Part shown: piece by piece, positions 8,955 through 17,327 of the stretch | Position numbering within the stretch: the first letter of the stretch is position 1 | Layout of the letters: every line of letters starts with the position of its first letter | Assembly (NCBI RefSeq): GCF_026810445.1 | Contig: NZ_CP113949.1 | Coordinates: forward strand, 3,348,001-3,412,000 | Direction: 5' to 3' | DNA from: Pseudomonas sp. BSw22131 | GTDB taxonomy: Bacteria > Pseudomonadota > Gammaproteobacteria > Pseudomonadales > Pseudomonadaceae | Length of the DNA stretch: 64,000 nucleotides | The notes under the pieces: generated by a model | Told to the model about the DNA's origin: nothing | The model's input: only the letters and a program-made list of their open reading frames with translations | Databases searched by the model: none | Made by a program: the position numbers and the translations under genes

Positions 8955-9911
8955 TTACGGCTTGGTGACCAACTCGACCGGCGTCTCGATCACGCCGTCT
9001 TTGATGTCGAGTTTTTCGCCCTTGATCATCTTCAGTGCCGTGTCGATACCGAACACCGCCTGGCGCGCTGCGAACTGGTCCGCTGTCGCCAGAATCCGAC
9101 CGTCTTTGAGCATTGGCTTGATGGCGTTGATGTTGTCGTAGCCGACCACTTGTACTTTGCCCGCCTTGCCTGCGGCACGCACCGCCGACACCGCGCCCAA
9201 CGCCATGCTGTCGTTACCAGCCAGCAATGCTTTCAGGTTCGGGTACTCGTTGAGCATGGCCGAGGCAACAGCGTTACCTTTGTCGATTTCCCAGTTACCG
9301 GATTGGGTGGAGACGATCTTCATCTGCGCGCCGTCCATTGCATCTTTGAAGCCGGCGGTGCGCTGCTGGGCATTGGTGGTGGTCGAAACACCTTCGATGA
9401 TGCCGACCTGATCACCGGCCGTCAGTTGCTTGGCCAGGTAATCACCCACCAGCTTGGCGCCCTTGCGGTTGTTCGGGCCTACGAAAGGCACTTCCATGTT
9501 TTTGCTTTTAAGCACATCGACATCCAGCTGGTTGTCGATGTTGACGACCTTGATGCCAGCATCCATCGCTTTTTTGAGAACGGAGGCCAAAGCTTTTGAG
9601 TCGGCCGGCGCAATCACCAGTGCGTCGACTTTCTTGACGATCATCTGGTTGACGATATCAATTTGGGCGGCGGTATCGGATTCGTTTTTGATGCCGTTGG
9701 AGATCAGGTCGAAATCAGCGGAGTGCTCCTTCTGATAGACCTTGGCGCCGTCCTCCATGGTCAGGAAGAACTCGTTGGCGAGGGACTTCATCACCAGCGC
9801 GACGGTGGGCTTTTTGGCTTCGTCGGCGAATGCAGAGGAAATGGGCAGGGAAACCGCGGTGGCGGTGAGCATGGCAACAGCAAGAAGACGAGCAGCGAAA
9901 GGCAGCTTCAT
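8955..9911 (-). CDS. rbsB: Periplasmic ribose-binding protein
   Basis: This substrate-binding protein of the ribose importer has 318 residues and a clear signal peptide (MKLPFAARLLAVAML..., cleaved after SSAFA near residue 29). The mature domain shows VALVMKSLANEFFLTME, DALVIAPADSKALA and the late VVGYDNINAIKPML, typical of type I periplasmic sugar-binding proteins. It is the first gene of the leftward operon, with rbsA 80 bp further on. Confidence 0.95.
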   Translation of the reverse strand: MKLPFAARLLAVAMLTATAVSLPISSAFADEAKKPTVALVMKSLANEFFLTMEDGAKVYQKEHSADFDLISNGIKNESDTAAQIDIVNQMIVKKVDALVIAPADSKALASVLKKAMDAGIKVVNIDNQLDVDVLKSKNMEVPFVGPNNRKGAKLVGDYLAKQLTAGDQVGIIEGVSTTTNAQQRTAGFKDAMDGAQMKIVSTQSGNWEIDKGNAVASAMLNEYPNLKALLAGNDSMALGAVSAVRAAGKAGKVQVVGYDNINAIKPMLKDGRILATADQFAARQAVFGIDTALKMIKGEKLDIKDGVIETPVELVTKP

Positions 9912-9979
9912 GGAATCACTCCGACATTATGATTATTTTATCGGCACCGTCAGCGCTTCATACCTTGGGCAGGGTCGAG

Positions 9980-9993
9980 CGCAAACGTTTGCG
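9980..9993. promoter_or_regulatory. RbsR operator (perfect 14-bp palindrome)
   Basis: CGCAAACGTTTGCG reads the same on both strands and has the central CG step typical of LacI-family operators. It lies just downstream of the predicted start of the rbsB promoter, where a bound repressor would block transcription. RbsR is encoded in the operon. Binding itself is inferred. Confidence 0.8.
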
Positions 9994-10001
9994 TGAGCGG
10001 A

Positions 10002-10030
10002 ACTATGAGAATGCGCATTCGATTTGTCAA
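10002..10030 (-). promoter_or_regulatory. Sigma-70 promoter of rbs operon
   Basis: Read leftward, a consensus -35 TTGACA (10030-10025) is followed after 17 bp by -10 CATAGT (10007-10002). The start would fall near 9995, next to the palindromic operator. Confidence 0.7.
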
Positions 10031-10057
10031 CTGCCAAGAGACCAGCGTCAAGCCAGA

Positions 10058-10103
10058 GTCGGTGGGCCGAACAGATTGATGGCTTCATGTTCGGAACCCC
10101 GGA
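10058..10103 (+). promoter_or_regulatory. Two AauR-like activator sites upstream of ansB
   Basis: GTCGGTGGGCCGAA (10058-10071) and TTCGGAACCCCGGA (10090-10103) each differ by one base from TTCGG-N4-CCGAA, the motif I recall for AauR, the acidic amino acid response regulator of Pseudomonas. Their centres are 32 bp apart, about three helical turns. They lie about 80-120 bp upstream of the sigma-54 promoter, a normal position for an enhancer. Confidence 0.6.
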
Positions 10104-10160
10104 TAAAAACGTGAAGCAAATAGCATGTTGAATCAGATAATTTTTATAAAAATCATGTAG

Positions 10161-11447
<1,287 letters not shown>

Positions 11448-11481
11448 TTCACATCGCCCAAACCCGTGTTTGCACGCATGA

Positions 11482-11519
11482 AAAAGGGGCTGGCACATTT
11501 ACTGTACTCAGCCCCTTTT
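11482..11519. terminator. Bidirectional terminator after ansB
   Basis: AAAAGGGGCTG (11482-11492) pairs with CAGCCCCTTTT (11509-11519). It has an A run before and a T run after, so it works for ansB and the convergent lipoprotein gene. Confidence 0.85.
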
Positions 11520-11553
11520 ACCTTTAAGGGATCGGCCGGCAATCGAACGACCT

Positions 11554-11778
11554 TCAGTCCTCCTGCTTGACCGTCGCGACTTCGTCAGCGCGGACCTTGA
11601 CCATTTTCCCGGAAATATCTTCGAACTCGTAGAAGCCATCTTTAGACTTGGTCTTCGGCACATCCTTGGTCACGTACTGGGTGCCGTTTTGAAGCGTGAC
11701 AACGGTAGCGGTCGAGCAACCGGCGAGCATTGCGCAACACGCGAGAACGGCTGGCAGCGCTAACTGTTTGATATTCAT
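11554..11778 (-). CDS. YgdI/YgdR-family lipoprotein (paralogue 1)
   Basis: The 74-residue lipoprotein has the lipobox LAGC (Cys near residue 21). The DUF903/YgdI-YgdR core follows: VVTLQNGTQYVTKDVPK, then GFYEFEDISGKMVKV and EVATVKQ. This is a small SH3-like fold thought to sit at the envelope; its role is unknown. The ATG at 11778 has GGAGTCTGC in front. A paralogue with the same layout is encoded at 23847-24071. Confidence 0.85.
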   Translation of the reverse strand: MNIKQLALPAVLACCAMLAGCSTATVVTLQNGTQYVTKDVPKTKSKDGFYEFEDISGKMVKVRADEVATVKQED

Positions 11779-11941
11779 GCAGACTCCTATTTCCAGAATG
11801 CGGCGAACTGATCCGCCGATACGCAATCAGATCGACACGACGCAATTTGGTTCGGCAGGTCAGCCCTCGCTGGTGGCTAATGATTCGCTCATATGATATT
11901 CAGTCCTACAGCAATGTTGCGAAACTTCCCACACTCAAATA

Positions 11942-11957
11942 CTGTACGCATGTACAG
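11942..11957. promoter_or_regulatory. LexA box upstream of DUF1654-endA
   Basis: CTGTACGCATGTACAG matches the LexA consensus CTGT-N8-ACAG, with arms CTGTAC/GTACAG. It overlaps a predicted promoter: -35 TTGCGA (11917-11922), 17 bp, -10 TACTGT (11940-11945). A bound LexA would occlude the -10, as in typical SOS genes. Confidence 0.75.
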
Positions 11958-11978
11958 CTAAATCAAGGGATCATTTTC

Positions 11979-12227
11979 GTGTCAAAAAACACCTCCGCAG
12001 CCCAGGCTCCCGGCCCTTATGAGCGTCTGGGCATTCGTATCCAGAAGATCATCAATTCCACGACTGCACAGAAATCCAGATCCGCGTTGATCTTCCGCCT
12101 GCCCGACGAGACAGAGGACGACTGGAATCAGTTACTCGGAGAGATCGCCGAGAACGACAACGTCACGCTCGCCTACCGCGACGACGGCGGCATCCAAGTG
12201 TTTTGGACGCTGCCCAAGGAAGATTGA
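11979..12227 (+). CDS. DUF1654 family protein, likely SOS-controlled
   Basis: The 82-residue protein has the pattern I associate with DUF1654 of pseudomonads: YERLGIRIQKIINS, then SALIFRLPDETEDDW, and DDGGIQVFWTLP at the end. It has no signal peptide or membrane span and is presumably cytoplasmic. Its biochemical role is unknown. The start is a GTG at 11979 preceded by AAGGGA; no ATG fits. It lies directly behind a LexA box. Its stop is 4 bp before the endA start, so the two genes should be cotranscribed. Confidence 0.8.
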   Translation: MSKNTSAAQAPGPYERLGIRIQKIINSTTAQKSRSALIFRLPDETEDDWNQLLGEIAENDNVTLAYRDDGGIQVFWTLPKED

Positions 12228-12231
12228 GCGC

Positions 12232-12933
12232 ATGAGACTCAACGGTTTGATCCTCCTCTGCGCCAGCGTCTTGTGGGCCGCATCGCTAGCGGCGCACGCC
12301 GAAGCGCCGCGCACATTCAGCGAGGCCAAGAAAGTCGCATGGGGCCTCTACGCGCCACAGTCGACGGAATTCTATTGTGGCTGCAAATACACCGGCAATA
12401 AGGTCGACCTGGCCGCTTGCGGGTACATTCCGCGCAAAAATGCAACGCGGGCCAAACGCATAGAGTGGGAACACATCGTGCCCGCCTGGCAAATCGGCCA
12501 TCAGCGTCGGTGCTGGCAAAACGGTGGACGCAAGAACTGCACCCGCAATGATCAGGTTTACAAGCGTGCCGAAGCCGATTTGCACAACCTTGTGCCGAGC
12601 ATCGGGGAAGTGAATGGGGACCGGAATAACTTCAGTTTCGGTTGGCTTCCAGAGCACCCCGGTCAATACGGCTCTTGCCTGACACAAGTCGATTTCAAGG
12701 CAAAAAAAGTGATGCCAAGGCCGTCTGTTCGCGGCATGATCGCACGCACTTATTTCTATATGAGCAAGCAGTACAACCTGCGTATTTCGCGTCAGGACGA
12801 GCAGCTTTATCAGGCCTGGAACAAAACCTATCCGGTTGAAGGCTGGGAGCGTCAACGCAATCAGCGAGTAGCCTGCGTGATGGGTCATGGTAATGATTTC
12901 GTCGGTCCTGTGAACCTCAAGGCATGCGGCTGA
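12232..12933 (+). CDS. endA: Endonuclease I (periplasmic/secreted DNase)
   Basis: The 233-residue nuclease of the EndA/Vvn family cuts DNA non-specifically. It has a signal peptide (cleavage after LAAHA near residue 23). The beta-beta-alpha-metal active site is IEWEHIVPAWQIG, with the catalytic His following Glu. Conserved metal and structural parts include DLHNLVPSIGEVNGDRNN and many cysteines (FYCGC, RRCW, NCTR), which fits oxidative folding outside the cytoplasm. It starts 4 bp after the DUF1654 stop, behind the same LexA box, suggesting DNA-damage induction. That regulation is inferred. Confidence 0.93.
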   Translation: MRLNGLILLCASVLWAASLAAHAEAPRTFSEAKKVAWGLYAPQSTEFYCGCKYTGNKVDLAACGYIPRKNATRAKRIEWEHIVPAWQIGHQRRCWQNGGRKNCTRNDQVYKRAEADLHNLVPSIGEVNGDRNNFSFGWLPEHPGQYGSCLTQVDFKAKKVMPRPSVRGMIARTYFYMSKQYNLRISRQDEQLYQAWNKTYPVEGWERQRNQRVACVMGHGNDFVGPVNLKACG

Positions 12934-13271
12934 CACACCTCAAAACAGTACAGAATTTGCAGATGTATGCGTTTGAATAAACCGCTGCCCCCGATCAGAT
13001 ATGGCACATTACCGCTGATCGGAGCAGCGTTTAAAACGTTATGAAAGCGTGTAATTTTTTCCCTGTCTGAAACTGAATAAACGCGCAGATGTTTTGAATT
13101 TCAGACGGAGAATCTGTATTACGATTCGGCCGCAGCAGTCTCGCAAGCCTGTATCGATCTCGAAATGAAATGGTGGTTTCCCGGACGCACCACGCGTTCA
13201 TGCTGCCGGTACAAATGGACTGTACATAATTTCATAGCGCTTTATCACGGCGCACGGGCGGGGAGCAGACA
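12934..13271. other. Intergenic region with two inverted repeats
   Basis: No gene was seen in these 338 bp. They contain the long hairpin at 12983-13029, listed separately, and a weaker inverted repeat, GTCTGAAA (13065-13072) with TTTCAGAC (13099-13106). One of these may terminate the endA transcript, although neither has a proper T run. Confidence 0.45.
12983..13029. repeat. Long two-part inverted repeat (hairpin)
   Basis: CGCTGC (12983-12988) pairs with GCAGCG (13024-13029), and just inside it CCGATCAG (12991-12998) pairs with CTGATCGG (13015-13022), with a 16-nt loop. It lies 50 bp after endA. Only three Ts follow, so it is either a weak terminator or a regulatory structure. Confidence 0.65.
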
Positions 13272-13496
13272 ATGAACGAGTACAAGGAATTTGAAATTCA
13301 TTACCAGTTTCGCGGCGAAACCCGGCACTTCTGCCATCAGGCAAACTTTTTGAGTGAAAGCGAGGCGCTGTACTTCGCCACGCTGCACGCCGGCGTTGGA
13401 GGACTGGAGGGCAACGTGTCGGCGCGCCCCGTCAGATTGGCGATTATCCAGGCCGAAGATCTGGGCATCACCAAGGTTCAGTGCAAACGCACATAG
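13272..13496 (+). CDS. Small conserved Pseudomonas protein, possibly DUF6555-like
   Basis: The 74-residue soluble protein has an opening EFEIHYQFRGETRHF that looks like beta strands. An Ala-rich helix follows (SEALYFATLHAGVGG), and it ends in DLGITKVQ. The pattern resembles a family of short pseudomonad proteins I tentatively link to DUF6555. The ATG at 13272 follows GGGGAGCAGACA. Function unknown. Confidence 0.65.
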   Translation: MNEYKEFEIHYQFRGETRHFCHQANFLSESEALYFATLHAGVGGLEGNVSARPVRLAIIQAEDLGITKVQCKRT

Positions 13497-13595
13497 GGCT
13501 TCGGCTTACAGGTAGAGAGAAACAACAAACAAATGTGAAATCGAGTGGTCCCAATTTATATGCAGCGCTCATGAAACCAGCAAAGCGAGGTAAAT

Positions 13596-13850
13596 ATGAC
13601 TATCGACGACGCACTCAAGAAAGAGGTTCTCACCCGCCTGCTTCATGCTCATCCGGCCGGCCTTGGAAAGGAAGTGCTGGATAACTACCGGGGCGAACAC
13701 GCCGTAGCGGATACCCTCGAACACTTGCAGCAGCATGGGCTGATCCATGATGGAAGCGTGGACAAGCCAGGAAAAAATGATCGATCGCTTCACTACCCCA
13801 TCAAGTTGAGTTCCGCGGGTGTGGAAGCCGCCAAAAGCCTTGAGCACTGA
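13596..13850 (+). CDS. Small hypothetical protein, possible winged-helix fold
   Basis: The 84-residue protein has a helical start (DDALKKEVLTRLLHAHPAG) and a middle part (VADTLEHLQQHGLIHDGS) that looks like the recognition region of a winged helix. The tail YPIKLSSAGVEAAKSLEH is like the last strand and helix of such domains. A short GAGG ribosome site precedes the ATG, and a strong terminator follows 30 bp after the stop. A DNA-binding role is only a guess from shape. Confidence 0.65.
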   Translation: MTIDDALKKEVLTRLLHAHPAGLGKEVLDNYRGEHAVADTLEHLQQHGLIHDGSVDKPGKNDRSLHYPIKLSSAGVEAAKSLEH

Positions 13851-13877
13851 TTTGAGGCATTGATTTCAACCCCACAC

Positions 13878-13906
13878 AAAAAAACCCGGCTCAGGCCGGG
13901 TTTTTC
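13878..13906 (+). terminator. Intrinsic terminator
   Basis: CCCGGC (13885-13890) pairs with GCCGGG (13895-13900), flanked by an A run and a T run. It ends the small gene upstream. Confidence 0.85.
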
Positions 13907-14062
13907 TTTGCAGCGCGCAGCCGCGAAACTGGTGTTCTCCCCAAGTGCTGCAGGTCTGATCATCCATGAGCCGGTCAGGCCACAGCACTACAGGGGAACG
14001 AGAAGAAGACTACAGGCGATGTCGGATAATCGTCACCTCAGCAATTGTGACTTAATTAGTCA

Positions 14063-14878
14063 TCATGCCTGTTCCGTCCGCTTTCCGCCGCTCTGAACCT
14101 CCGGATAATTGCCAGTGCCTTCCGGCCAGGGTGTCAGCAATTCGAAGCCAGTCTGCGTGACAGCGACCATGTGCTCCCACTGCGCAGACAGCGATGAATC
14201 GCGGGTCAAGACAGTCCACCCATCATTCAGCACATGGGTGCCTGGCTTGCCGGCATTGATCATTGGCTCGATGGTGAACACCATGCCTGGCTTGAGGCGC
14301 AACCCTTTACCCGCCGCGCCGTAGTGCAAGATCTGCGGCTCTTCGTGATACTTGCGGCCGATGCCGTGTCCGCAGTATTCCCGAACCACGCTAAAGCCTT
14401 CGCGGTGTGCAACGGTCTGAATCGCGTTGCCTATGTCCCCCAACGTCGCGCCTGGTTTCACAGCGTGGATGCCTGCGAGCGTCGCCTCATACGTAGTGTC
14501 GACCAAACGTCTGGCCAGCGGACTGATCTCGCCCACCGCGTACATCCGACTGGTGTCGCCGTACCAACCGTCCTTGATGACCGCAACGTCGATATTGACG
14601 ATATCGCCATCCTTCAGGATATCGCCCGGCGCAGGGATGCCGTGGCAGACCACTGTGTTGGGGGAAATACAGGTGGTTTTGGTAAAACCGTGATAACCCA
14701 CGTTGGCCGGGATCACTTTCAACTTATTGACGATGAAGTCATTGCAAATGTCATCCAGCGCTTCGGTGCTGATGCCGGCCTGGACGTGTGGCGTGATCAT
14801 CGCCAGCACCTGCGCTGCCAGTCTCCCTGCAACGCGCAGCCCGATCAGGTCCTCTTCGCTCTTGATACTGATGCTCAT
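14063..14878 (-). CDS. map: Type I methionine aminopeptidase (ParD-like partner)
   Basis: This enzyme removes the initiator methionine from nascent proteins. The five metal ligands of the family can be seen: two Asp in VNIDVAVIKDGWYGDTSRM, His in CGHGIGRKYHEEP, Glu in FTIEPMIN, and Glu in SAQWEHMVAV. The 271-residue length is normal. The essential map copy of Pseudomonas usually lies near rpsB-tsf, so this is probably a second copy (inference). Its ATG overlaps the stop of the ParD-like gene (ATGA), so the two are translationally coupled and share the palindromic operator upstream. Confidence 0.93.
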   Translation of the reverse strand: MSISIKSEEDLIGLRVAGRLAAQVLAMITPHVQAGISTEALDDICNDFIVNKLKVIPANVGYHGFTKTTCISPNTVVCHGIPAPGDILKDGDIVNIDVAVIKDGWYGDTSRMYAVGEISPLARRLVDTTYEATLAGIHAVKPGATLGDIGNAIQTVAHREGFSVVREYCGHGIGRKYHEEPQILHYGAAGKGLRLKPGMVFTIEPMINAGKPGTHVLNDGWTVLTRDSSLSAQWEHMVAVTQTGFELLTPWPEGTGNYPEVQSGGKRTEQA

Positions 14879-15129
14879 TGAGATACCGCCCTGGACTGCA
14901 TGATGGAAGGATTGAAATCGTCGGAGGGCAAGCTGGAAAGCACGCCGCCCGAGGCTTCGAGCCGGATCAGCAACTGGCATATTTCGCTGTAATTCAAGCC
15001 CGGATGAAGCTCGGCAAGCATGCCGATGCGCATCCAGTGCTCCGCTTGCGCGTTGATAGAACGGCTAAGTGCTGCACTGACCGAACGAATATTGGCGTGC
15101 ATCTGTTCGGATATCTTGACCAGACCCAT
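14875..15129 (-). CDS. ParD-like antitoxin-family protein
   Basis: The 84-residue protein is close to the ParD_like family: VKISEQMHANIRSVSAALSR, then INAQAEHWMRIGMLAELHPG, then YSEICQLLIRLE. These fit a ribbon-helix-helix DNA-binding protein of the sort that represses its own promoter. No small ParE-type toxin is next to it; its coupled partner is a methionine aminopeptidase (ATGA overlap). The near-palindrome at 15146-15177 lies 16 bp upstream and probably binds this protein. A stability or TA role is unproven. Confidence 0.82.
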   Translation of the reverse strand: MGLVKISEQMHANIRSVSAALSRSINAQAEHWMRIGMLAELHPGLNYSEICQLLIRLEASGGVLSSLPSDDFNPSIMQSRAVSQ

Positions 15130-15145
15130 GGATAACCCTCACGTG

Positions 15146-15177
15146 GAATATACGAAGCATATATGTTCCGTATATTC
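15146..15177. promoter_or_regulatory. 32-bp near-perfect palindrome, likely operator of parD-like-map
   Basis: GAATATACG (15146-15154) and CGTATATTC (15169-15177) flank a central CATATATG (15158-15165); 28 of 32 positions are symmetric. It sits just upstream of the ribosome site of the ParD-like gene and covers a leftward TATATG-type -10. Bound protein would shut off the operon. Confidence 0.75.
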
Positions 15178-15220
15178 ACAAGCAAGCTCGTTGCCATGTA
15201 AGTCTGATCGACTGGCTGCT

Positions 15221-15553
15221 TCAAGACGGGGTTTTGCACTCGGACAAGGAGGTCGCCAACTGTGAAATTGCCTCCTTGTCATCCTCACTCAGCTCACGAT
15301 AGTGAGTAATGATGCGCCGTTCCTCATCGTTCAAAGACTCATGATCCATCGGCGTTTTTTTACCGGAGAGGATGTACAGCACATCAATGCCTTTTTGATT
15401 GAGTGCCGCCAGATAATCTGAACGAGGGATGCGCTCGCCACTTTCGTACTTCCCCTGCGCATTGGCCTCAACGCCACCAATCGCACCAAAATCCTGTTGC
15501 GAAAGGCCCATGCTTTTACGGGTCTCTTTCAACCGCGAACCAAGATCTTTCAT
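15221..15553 (-). CDS. XRE-family (Cro/CI-like) transcriptional regulator
   Basis: The 110-residue protein has a helix-turn-helix at residues 5-60 (LGSRLKETRKSMGLSQQDFG, then ALNQKGIDVLYILSGKK). A short Glu-rich helical tail follows, perhaps for dimerisation. It resembles the small phage-repressor-like regulators common in Pseudomonas. It is upstream of and parallel to the parD-like-map pair, with 91 bp between. An AAGGGCATCCGTTT ribosome site precedes the ATG. Its target is unknown. Confidence 0.88.
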   Translation of the reverse strand: MKDLGSRLKETRKSMGLSQQDFGAIGGVEANAQGKYESGERIPRSDYLAALNQKGIDVLYILSGKKTPMDHESLNDEERRIITHYRELSEDDKEAISQLATSLSECKTPS

Positions 15554-15681
15554 AAACGGATGCCCTTAACAATCACTGTCGTCTAATCATGACCCCGCTG
15601 GTGAGGGGGAGTTGCGGTACATGCCGCAATTGCTCAATCTTGCACCTCTGAACCAAAGCGCGATAATTTCAGGTCCGCTGG

Positions 15682-15891
15682 TCACTCACCTCGCGCAACA
15701 ACCACCGCGGATTCGCCTGGGACCCCGTCGATATACCCGACCTGCATCAACGAAGCACTGTAATGCCGCAGGCCTGAAGCGAGTGCCAGGAAGTCTTCGC
15801 GCTGCATCTCGTTGCCCCAGACGCTGCTGAAGGTCTGCTCCTGCGGGTGGCAGGAGAATTCAAAACTGTTATCGATTTGAGCGGTTTGCAT
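15682..15891 (-). CDS. Small unknown protein behind a LexA-like box
   Basis: The 69-residue protein has the central segment REDFLALASGLRHYSASLMQ, a likely amphipathic helix. It has no signal peptide or recognised domain. The ATG at 15891 is well supported by ACGGAGTTGACCC. The promoter has -35 TTGCGT, a 17-bp spacer and -10 TACTGT, with a LexA-like site over the -10, the same layout as the DUF1654-endA promoter. It could be an SOS gene or belong to the neighbouring XRE regulon. Confidence 0.65.
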   Translation of the reverse strand: MQTAQIDNSFEFSCHPQEQTFSSVWGNEMQREDFLALASGLRHYSASLMQVGYIDGVPGESAVVVARGE

Positions 15892-15915
15892 GGGTCAACT
15901 CCGTTTCAACGAATA

Positions 15916-15931
15916 CTGGTTAAACATACAG
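15916..15931. promoter_or_regulatory. LexA-like box upstream of small unknown gene
   Basis: Read leftward the site is CTGT-ATGTTTAA-CCAG, one base off CTGT-N8-ACAG. It lies inside a wider inverted repeat, GAATACTG (15911-15918) and CAGTATTC (15929-15936). It overlaps the predicted -10 and could instead bind the nearby XRE regulator. Confidence 0.55.
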
Positions 15932-16039
15932 TATTCAGATCGCAGGCCAAACGCAAGCAGCCTTCTGACGAGCGGTTAACGACACTCACGCCACCAAACC
16001 CCGCCCATTTTCTTCGTCTTCAACGCTCTACCACGTGGT

Positions 16040-17071
16040 CTAGACGCCTGCCAGTTGCCTGAGATGATCCAGATCGAAACGGGGCAACCCGATGCCGCTG
16101 ACCAAAGATTTAGCGCGCTGTGCGTAACGTCGGTCCCCCGGCATGCGCGTCTGCCCCACCCCATGCATTTGCCTCACCAGCTCTTCACTGCGCGCAGCAA
16201 AATCCTGCCCACGGCCTTTGTCGGGATCGATGACGATGATCAATTGACCGGTCCACGGGGTCTGCGCGCCGGGGTGTTTAGACCAGTCGAATTCGAACGA
16301 GAAATTCCCACCGGTCAAGGCGGCCGCCAGCAACTCGACCATCATTGAAAGGGCCGACCCTTTATAGCCACCAAATGGCAGCAGCGCTCCGCCGTCGAGG
16401 ATGGCCTTCGGGTCGCAGGTTGGCTCACCTGCGCGATCCACGCCCATGCCCTCCGGCAGAAGGCGCCCTTCCCTCGCGGCGATCTGCACGTCACCGTGCG
16501 CGATGGCGCTGGTGGCCATGTCAAAGACGATCGGCTGACCGCCCGCCCGCGGCGCAGCGAAAGCGATGGGGTTGGTGCCGAACAATGGCTGCTGCGCATC
16601 ATGCGGCACCACACACGTCATGCTGTTGACCACGCTCAACGCCACCAGACCTTGCTCGGCGAAGGGTTCGACATCGGGCCACAAGGCTGCAAAGTGGTGC
16701 GAATTACGAATCGCCAGAATCGCGATCCCGGCGCTCCGGGCCTTAGCGATCAGCAGCGCTTTCGCGACTTCAAGTGCGGGCTGGGCGAACCCGCCACCTG
16801 CATCTACCCTCACGAACGCGGCGCCCACATCTTCAACCTTCGGTACAACCTGCCCGTCCACCCAGCCGGCGGCCAGTGACGACAAATAGCCCCTGATCCG
16901 GAAAATCCCGTGACTGTGCGAGCCATCGCGCTCGGCGCTTGCACAGTTGTTCGCCAGCACGGCAGCCACTTCAGGCGAGGTGCCGTGACGCACGAAAATC
17001 TGCTCCAGCAGCGCTGTCAGTTCGACGAATGAAAGGGTCTGCAGCTCTACGTTGGCGGGTGGTGAAGACAT
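16040..17071 (-). CDS. dpkA: Delta1-piperideine-2-carboxylate/pyrroline-2-carboxylate reductase
   Basis: This NADPH-dependent enzyme of the malate/L-lactate dehydrogenase-like (Ldh_2) family reduces cyclic imino acids to L-pipecolate or L-proline. It is part of D-lysine and D-proline catabolism in Pseudomonas. The 343-residue protein agrees closely with the P. syringae DpkA as I remember it: NCASAERDGSHSHGIFRIRGY, SHHFAALWPDVEPFAEQG, LFGTNPIAFAAPRAGG, and LPFGGYKGSALSMMVELLAA. A GGAGCTACAG ribosome site supports the ATG at 17071. It is divergent from a remnant FAD oxidoreductase and a hydantoin-racemase-like gene, which fits a D-amino acid locus. Confidence 0.92.
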   Translation of the reverse strand: MSSPPANVELQTLSFVELTALLEQIFVRHGTSPEVAAVLANNCASAERDGSHSHGIFRIRGYLSSLAAGWVDGQVVPKVEDVGAAFVRVDAGGGFAQPALEVAKALLIAKARSAGIAILAIRNSHHFAALWPDVEPFAEQGLVALSVVNSMTCVVPHDAQQPLFGTNPIAFAAPRAGGQPIVFDMATSAIAHGDVQIAAREGRLLPEGMGVDRAGEPTCDPKAILDGGALLPFGGYKGSALSMMVELLAAALTGGNFSFEFDWSKHPGAQTPWTGQLIIVIDPDKGRGQDFAARSEELVRQMHGVGQTRMPGDRRYAQRAKSLVSGIGLPRFDLDHLRQLAGV

Positions 17072-17216
17072 CTGTAGCTCCGGTTGGTTTTTTTGAAGTG
17101 GAGTCAAGGCAGGAAGTCGCGGCATATCGTGAGCATCCGGTCGAGAGTACTGCGTGGCGGCAAACGGGTAAACTGCGTCACCTGCGGCTCCCTCAACGCC
17201 CGATCAAGGATTGACG

Positions 17217-17327
17217 ATGCATTGCCAGACCCTCGTGTTAGGTGCCGGAATTGTTGGTGTCTGCTCAGCGCTTCATCCCGCGCTGACCGCTTTTTCTCAC
17301 CGGGCGTTTTCTGATAAAGATTACTAG
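17217..17327 (+). pseudogene. Truncated FAD-dependent oxidoreductase (N-terminal remnant)
   Basis: An intact ribosome site (AAGGATTGACG) and ATG lead into MHCQTLVLGAGIVGVCSALH. This is the dinucleotide-binding GxGxxG start of DadA/DAO-type amino acid oxidases. After about 20 residues the frame loses family character and stops at 17327 (36 codons). The next 77 bp, in the frame of the racemase gene, read LIAQVLQALHANVPIAA, which resembles the C-terminal end of such oxidases. I infer an internal deletion of roughly 1 kb. The context with dpkA fits a former D-amino acid oxidase or dehydrogenase. Confidence 0.65.

Noticed and set aside
13201..13240. Second LexA box near CTGTACATAATTTCAT
   Set aside because: Only one half-site; the ACAG arm at the right distance is missing.
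14063..15553. Prophage or integrative element around the XRE regulator and ParD-like gene
   Set aside because: No integrase, attachment repeats or structural phage genes are nearby, and the map and dpkA neighbours look chromosomal.
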